Shown: one piece after another, positions 58,999-62,612 of the stretch
How positions within the stretch are numbered: position 1 is the stretch's first letter
How the letters are laid out: every line of letters begins with the position of its first letter
Origin: Deltaproteobacteria bacterium
GTDB lineage: Bacteria; Desulfobacterota; Binatia; UTPRO1
Assembly: GCA_029262315.1 (NCBI GenBank)
Contig: JAJCZP010000109.1
Span: 1 to 62,612, forward strand
Length of the DNA: 62,612 nucleotides
Direction: 5' to 3'
Translations under genes and position numbers: made by a program
Notes under the pieces: generated by a model
The model's input: the letters and a program-made list of their open reading frames with translations, nothing else
Told to the model about the DNA's origin: nothing
The model's database searches: none

Positions 58999-60035
58999 CC
59001 GGTCCGATCGCCGCGCTGCTCTCGATCCTGGTCACCCTCGGGTGCCTCCCTCTTCCCGCGGAACGGATGGCCGCTTCAACCGCGCCGCAAGCCGCTCGGG
59101 CCTCGCCTCAGATCACGGTGGTCCTGGACGGTGACACTCTCCACCCGAACGTGAAGAGTGTCACGTTGCGCCCGAGCGAATCGATGCCGCTGCTCGATCG
59201 TGTTAGCCACGACTCGCTTCCCCAGGGTCCCGGATTCGCCCTGTGGCTCGCGGAACCCGCGGCGCCGGCGCGCTGGCAGGCCGATCGCGGTTCGATCTCG
59301 GTCGAACGTGCGGGCACGCCGGCGCGCACCCACTACACCGCGCCGGCGACGGCGGGTATCGACCGTCTGCGGATCGTCGACGATGGGTCTCCAGCACGCC
59401 CCCTAGCGGAGATCATCGTTCTGACGCTGATCCCGTTCGAGGTACTTCGCACCGAACGCATCGACACCTATCGGATCGGGCGCTACCCTCCCCCGCTCGC
59501 CGACACGGCTCCCCAGGCTCGAGCGCGGCGGTCGTCCATCGATGGGTTCGTCGAGGTTACGCACGAGAATCGTCCGACGCGACTCTCGTCGCATGTGCGG
59601 CTGCGAGACCTCGAGTGCAAGCAGGCCCACGAAGGGTATCCGCGGTATCTGGCCCTCGACGTGCGCATCCTCGACAAGCTCGAGCGTCTGACGGATCTGC
59701 TGCAGGCAGAGGGTATTCCTGGGACCGCCCTCACGATCATGAGCGGCTACCGTACCCCCTACTATAACCGACGGATCGGCAACCGGACGGCGTGGTCCCG
59801 CCATGTGATGGGAGACGCGGCGGATGTATTCGTCGACCGCGATGGCGATGGCAACATGGACGACCTGGACGGCGACGGGCGGGTTTCGCTCGCCGATGCC
59901 GAGGTGCTCCTCAGGTTCGTGGATGCGCTCGACGCTGAGTCGCCGATGGTCGGGGGTGCTTCAGCGTATCCGGCGACCGCGAGTCACGGCCCGTTCGTCC
60001 ACCTCGACGCACGTGGCTACCGTGCGCGCTGGTAG
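58968..60035 (+). CDS. DUF882/M15-type metallopeptidase lipoprotein with EF-hand-like loop
   Basis: About 355 residues, with a likely TTG start that places the lipobox LVTLGC correctly. The catalytic domain shows IMSGYRTPYYNRRIGNRT, the zinc-ligand SRHVMGDAADVF and the final HGPFVHLD, as in DUF882 and M15 peptidases that cut peptidoglycan cross-links. Between them lies DRDGDGNMDDLDGDGRVSLA, two overlapping EF-hand/dockerin-type calcium loops, which could make activity calcium-dependent. The N-terminal 180 residues are a separate unnamed beta domain. Start is uncertain. Confidence 0.75.
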   Translation: MVVPFARSSLAGPIAALLSILVTLGCLPLPAERMAASTAPQAARASPQITVVLDGDTLHPNVKSVTLRPSESMPLLDRVSHDSLPQGPGFALWLAEPAAPARWQADRGSISVERAGTPARTHYTAPATAGIDRLRIVDDGSPARPLAEIIVLTLIPFEVLRTERIDTYRIGRYPPPLADTAPQARARRSSIDGFVEVTHENRPTRLSSHVRLRDLECKQAHEGYPRYLALDVRILDKLERLTDLLQAEGIPGTALTIMSGYRTPYYNRRIGNRTAWSRHVMGDAADVFVDRDGDGNMDDLDGDGRVSLADAEVLLRFVDALDAESPMVGGASAYPATASHGPFVHLDARGYRARW

Positions 60036-60069
60036 GCACTCGAACGAGCCGTGTGATGTGGTGTGACAG

Positions 60070-61743
60070 CTACCGCGTCAGTCGCTTGTACCGGATGCGG
60101 TGTGGTTGCTCCGCATCCGCACCCAGACGGCGACGGCGATCCAACTCGTAGTCGGCGTAGTTGCCCTCGAACCATGTCACCTGGCTCTCGCTTTCGAAGG
60201 CAAGGATGTGGGTTGCGATACGGTCCAGGAACCACCGGTCGTGGCTAATTACGACCGCGCAGCCGCCGAAGTCGAGCAGTGCGTCCTCGAGAGCGCGCAG
60301 CGTGTCGACATCGAGGTCGTTCGTCGGTTCGTCGAGCAGGAGAAGGTTGCCCCCTCGACGGAGAAGCTTGGCGAGATGGACGCGGTTGCGTTCGCCTCCC
60401 GAGAGGTCCCCAACACGCTTTTGTTGATCCGACCCCTTGAAGTTGAACGATGCGACATACGCGCGTGAGGGGACTTCCCGCCGACCGACCATGAGCTGGT
60501 CAGCCCCATCACTGATTTCCTCCCACACGGTCTTGGTCGAATCGAGCTGATCGCGACTTTGATCGACATAGGCGGTCTCCACGGTATCGCCGACCTGCAG
60601 CGTGCCGGCGTCAGGCGCTTCGGCTCCCGTGATCATCCGAAAGAGCGTTGTTTTCCCCGCACCGTTCGGTCCGATGACGCCGACGATGCCACCGGGCGGG
60701 AGCGAGAAGGAGAGCTCGTCGACGAGCAATCGATCGCCGTACCCCTTGCGGAGACTCTCGGCCTTGACGACGACGTCGCCGAGACGCGGGCCCGGTGGGA
60801 TGACGATCTCGGCGTGCGACTGGCGCGCAGCGCTATCCGCTTCGAGCAGACTCGAATACGCCTGAAGGCGCGCCTTACTCTTCGCCTGTCGCGCCCGCGG
60901 AGCCATCCGGACCCATTCGAGCTCGCGTGCCAGGGTGCGCGCGCGCGCCGACTCGTGCTTCTCTTCCTGCTCGAGTCGTTGACGCTTTTGATCGAGCCAG
61001 GAGGAGTAGTTGCCCTCCCAGGGAATGCCGGCTCCACGGTCCAGCTCGAGGATCCAACCGGCCACATTGTCGAGAAAGTAGCGGTCGTGGGTGATCGCTA
61101 CGACGGTGCCTGGATACTCCTGCAGATGCCGCTCCAGCCAGGCGACGGACTCGGCGTCGAGATGATTCGTCGGCTCGTCGAGCAGCAGGAGATCGGGTGC
61201 TTGCAGAAGCAGGCGACACAGGGCGACGCGTCGCCGCTCGCCGCCAGAGAGCGTCGTAACGTCGGCGTCGCCCGGCGGCAGTCTGAGCGCATCCATCGCG
61301 ATCTCCACCGTCCGCTCGAGTTCCCAGCCGTTGGCGGCTTCGATACGATCCTGGAGCTCCCCCTGCTCTTCGAGCAGTCGTTCCATCGTGTCGGGATCCG
61401 CCGTGCCGAGTTCGACACTCACCTCCTCGAAACGGGCAAGCACGGCTTGCAACTCGCCGACCCCTTCCATGACGTTTCCTTGGACGTCCTTGTCCGGATC
61501 GAGATCGGGCTCCTGTGGGAGATGTCCGACACGAACGCCGTCCGCGGCCCAGGCTTCGCCGGTGAAGTCGGTTTCCAGGCCAGCCATGATGCGAAGAAGC
61601 GTGCTCTTTCCGGATCCGTTGGCCCCCAGAACGCCGATCTTGGCTCCGGGCAGAAAAGAGAGCCAGATGTCGTGCAGGACCTGTTTGTCCGGCGGATGGA
61701 TCTTGCCGAGATCCTTCATCGTAAATACGAACTGCTTGGCCAT
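60070..61743 (-). CDS. ettA: ABC-F protein, energy-dependent translational throttle EttA
   Basis: 557 residues with two ABC domains: Walker [10 protein letters not shown] and GPNGAGKTT, signatures [15 protein letters not shown] and [15 protein letters not shown], Walker [13 protein letters not shown] and [12 protein letters not shown]. The arm and linker fit EttA ([20 protein letters not shown], then [20 protein letters not shown]). EttA binds the ribosomal E site and gates translation with ATP. There is no TM segment. It diverges from the tag gene. Confidence 0.95.
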   Translation of the reverse strand: MAKQFVFTMKDLGKIHPPDKQVLHDIWLSFLPGAKIGVLGANGSGKSTLLRIMAGLETDFTGEAWAADGVRVGHLPQEPDLDPDKDVQGNVMEGVGELQAVLARFEEVSVELGTADPDTMERLLEEQGELQDRIEAANGWELERTVEIAMDALRLPPGDADVTTLSGGERRRVALCRLLLQAPDLLLLDEPTNHLDAESVAWLERHLQEYPGTVVAITHDRYFLDNVAGWILELDRGAGIPWEGNYSSWLDQKRQRLEQEEKHESARARTLARELEWVRMAPRARQAKSKARLQAYSSLLEADSAARQSHAEIVIPPGPRLGDVVVKAESLRKGYGDRLLVDELSFSLPPGGIVGVIGPNGAGKTTLFRMITGAEAPDAGTLQVGDTVETAYVDQSRDQLDSTKTVWEEISDGADQLMVGRREVPSRAYVASFNFKGSDQQKRVGDLSGGERNRVHLAKLLRRGGNLLLLDEPTNDLDVDTLRALEDALLDFGGCAVVISHDRWFLDRIATHILAFESESQVTWFEGNYADYELDRRRRLGADAEQPHRIRYKRLTR

Positions 61744-61858
61744 TGCGTCCCCGATCCCCTTTTGGTGAATCCCGTGTGCTATACCGGCCCGCGACCACCA
61801 TCAAACGGCTGTCTGGACCCGACCGAACCGTCCAACACTCTTCGAGGAGTTTGCTTCC

Positions 61859-62479
61859 GTGCCATCGCCACGAGCTGCACTGATCACGATTGACGGCGTC
61901 ACCCGGTGCTGGTGGGGTGCGAGCGATCCCCTCTACCGCCACTACCACGACACCGAGTGGGGTCGGCCCGTGCATCGCGACCGTGCGCTCTACGAGAAGC
62001 TCTGCCTCGAGGGCTTCCAGGCAGGGCTGGCCTGGATCACCATTCTCCGCAAACGGGAGCACTTCCGGGAGGCTTTTCGCGGTTTCGATCCTACCGTGGT
62101 GTCTCGGTTCGGTGCCCGTGACGTCCGCCGACTGCTCACGAATGCAGGGATCGTCCGTCACCGCGGCAAGATCGAAGCGGCGATCCACAACGCGGCACGC
62201 GTCCTCGAGGTGCGTCGTGAATCGGGCTCGTTCAGCCGCTACATCTGGAGCTACGCTCCTCGTCCCCGGGCGGCTCCGCGCCGACGCGCCGGGATTCCCG
62301 CGGTCACCCCGACCTCACGAGCGCTCGCCGCGGACCTCCGTCAGCGGGGCTTTCGCTTCGTCGGCCCCACGACCGTCTACGCCTTCATGCAAGCAATGGG
62401 TCTGGTCAACGACCACCTCGCGGGCTGCGACTTCCGGGCGCCTGCGCGCGCGCTTCCCAGACCTCGGAGCGGCCGTTAA
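61859..62479 (+). CDS. tag: DNA-3-methyladenine glycosylase I
   Basis: 206 residues with GTG start and GAGGAG ribosome site. It removes 3-methyladenine from alkylated DNA. Signatures: CWWGASDPLYRHYHDTEWGR at the N-terminal zinc snap, CLEGFQAGLAWITILRKRE, and near the end FVGPTTVYAFMQAMGLVNDH with the final LAGC completing the zinc site. Length is normal apart from an Arg/Pro-rich insertion near residue 140. Confidence 0.95.
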   Translation: MPSPRAALITIDGVTRCWWGASDPLYRHYHDTEWGRPVHRDRALYEKLCLEGFQAGLAWITILRKREHFREAFRGFDPTVVSRFGARDVRRLLTNAGIVRHRGKIEAAIHNAARVLEVRRESGSFSRYIWSYAPRPRAAPRRRAGIPAVTPTSRALAADLRQRGFRFVGPTTVYAFMQAMGLVNDHLAGCDFRAPARALPRPRSGR

Positions 62480-62491
62480 GCTGCCCCGACC

Positions 62492-62612
62492 ATGACCGAA
62501 GTCACCGCGATCTTCCATCGCACGAAGAGTGTCTCCATCTATCCGATCGAGGGTGATCGATTCTTGATCGACGCCCTCCTCCAGGACGAGGTGCACGACG
62601 TGCATGTGGAGG
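62492..62612 (+). CDS. DUF2889-like protein, cut by the window edge
   Basis: Only the first 40 residues are present, starting MTEVTAIFHRTKSVSIYPIE and continuing GDRFLIDALLQDEVHDVHVE. The HRTKSV, then Y-x-x-x-x-x-x-x-x-IDALLQDE pattern resembles the N-terminus of DUF2889 proteins. It lies 13 bp after tag and may be cotranscribed. The call is tentative because the gene is truncated. Confidence 0.5.
   Translation, partial: MTEVTAIFHRTKSVSIYPIEGDRFLIDALLQDEVHDVHVE

Overview
The window is GC-rich, gene-dense bacterial chromosome, Gram-negative by content: lipoprotein N-acyltransferase, type II secretion accessory proteins, an outer-membrane DUF1302-type barrel, many lipobox and signal peptides, AsmA-like and CpaE-like proteins. 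The mix (DUF1302 plus LolA-like pair, a b6-type Rieske/cytochrome b complex with multihaem cytochromes, a Cys-rich secreted domain of the C..LCEA.xCD kind) suggests an uncultured deltaproteobacterial or Desulfobacterota/Binatota-like lineage. That placement is inference; there is no rRNA, tRNA or phage/IS gene here to anchor it, and most content looks like housekeeping or respiratory chromosome.

Layout. 1-0.86 kb: a tandem array of about 119-bp units, each with a perfect 9-10 bp hairpin whose loop varies. 0.86-11.8 kb: envelope genes (DUF1302 barrel, LolA-like carrier, lipoproteins, lnt, exeA/gspB, esterase, nucleoside phosphorylase, ComEA-like). 11.8-19.4 kb: a sigma54-type AAA regulator with an altered GAFTGA loop, a tandem pair of MetE-like proteins without zinc-ligand cysteines, an ECF sigma factor coupled to an anti-sigma/AsmA-like fusion with two divergent small membrane proteins, and ppx. 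19.5-30.7 kb: an N-formylglutamate-hydrolase-like fusion, then a leftward respiratory operon (114-aa membrane protein, Rieske, cytochrome b6, a 26-aa TM peptide, subunit IV, a 57-aa membrane peptide, an eight-haem cytochrome with coiled coil, a blue-copper-like protein, a three-haem cytochrome), and two polytopic membrane proteins.

30.8-38.7 kb: class I aldolase, trmB, a tightly overlapped Gld-type ABC exporter operon, Ycf48-like and other exported proteins. 38.9-45 kb: signalling cluster (XRE regulator, hybrid histidine kinase, a sigma54 activator preceded by its own sigma54 promoter, CpaE-like ATPase, single-domain receiver, aspartyl protease, RHH protein). 45-51.9 kb: a leftward nuoB-G-I-C-D-E-F operon, exactly the seven peripheral-arm subunits of complex I with no membrane-arm subunit, ending in a coupled 100-aa unknown protein. 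51.9-62.6 kb: a long hairpin and HU gene, short repeats, an RNA helicase, a double-cluster ferredoxin, infA, zinc-ribbon and secreted proteins, a DUF882/M15-type peptidase, ettA, tag, and a truncated gene at the right edge.

The strongest unusual signals are the b6-type complex with its sub-threshold membrane peptides and octahaem partner, the cysteine-free MetE pair, the anti-sigma/AsmA fusion, the peripheral-arm-only nuo operon with its unknown tail gene, the variable-loop hairpin array, and the 49-nt hairpin between the metal-binding gene and HU.
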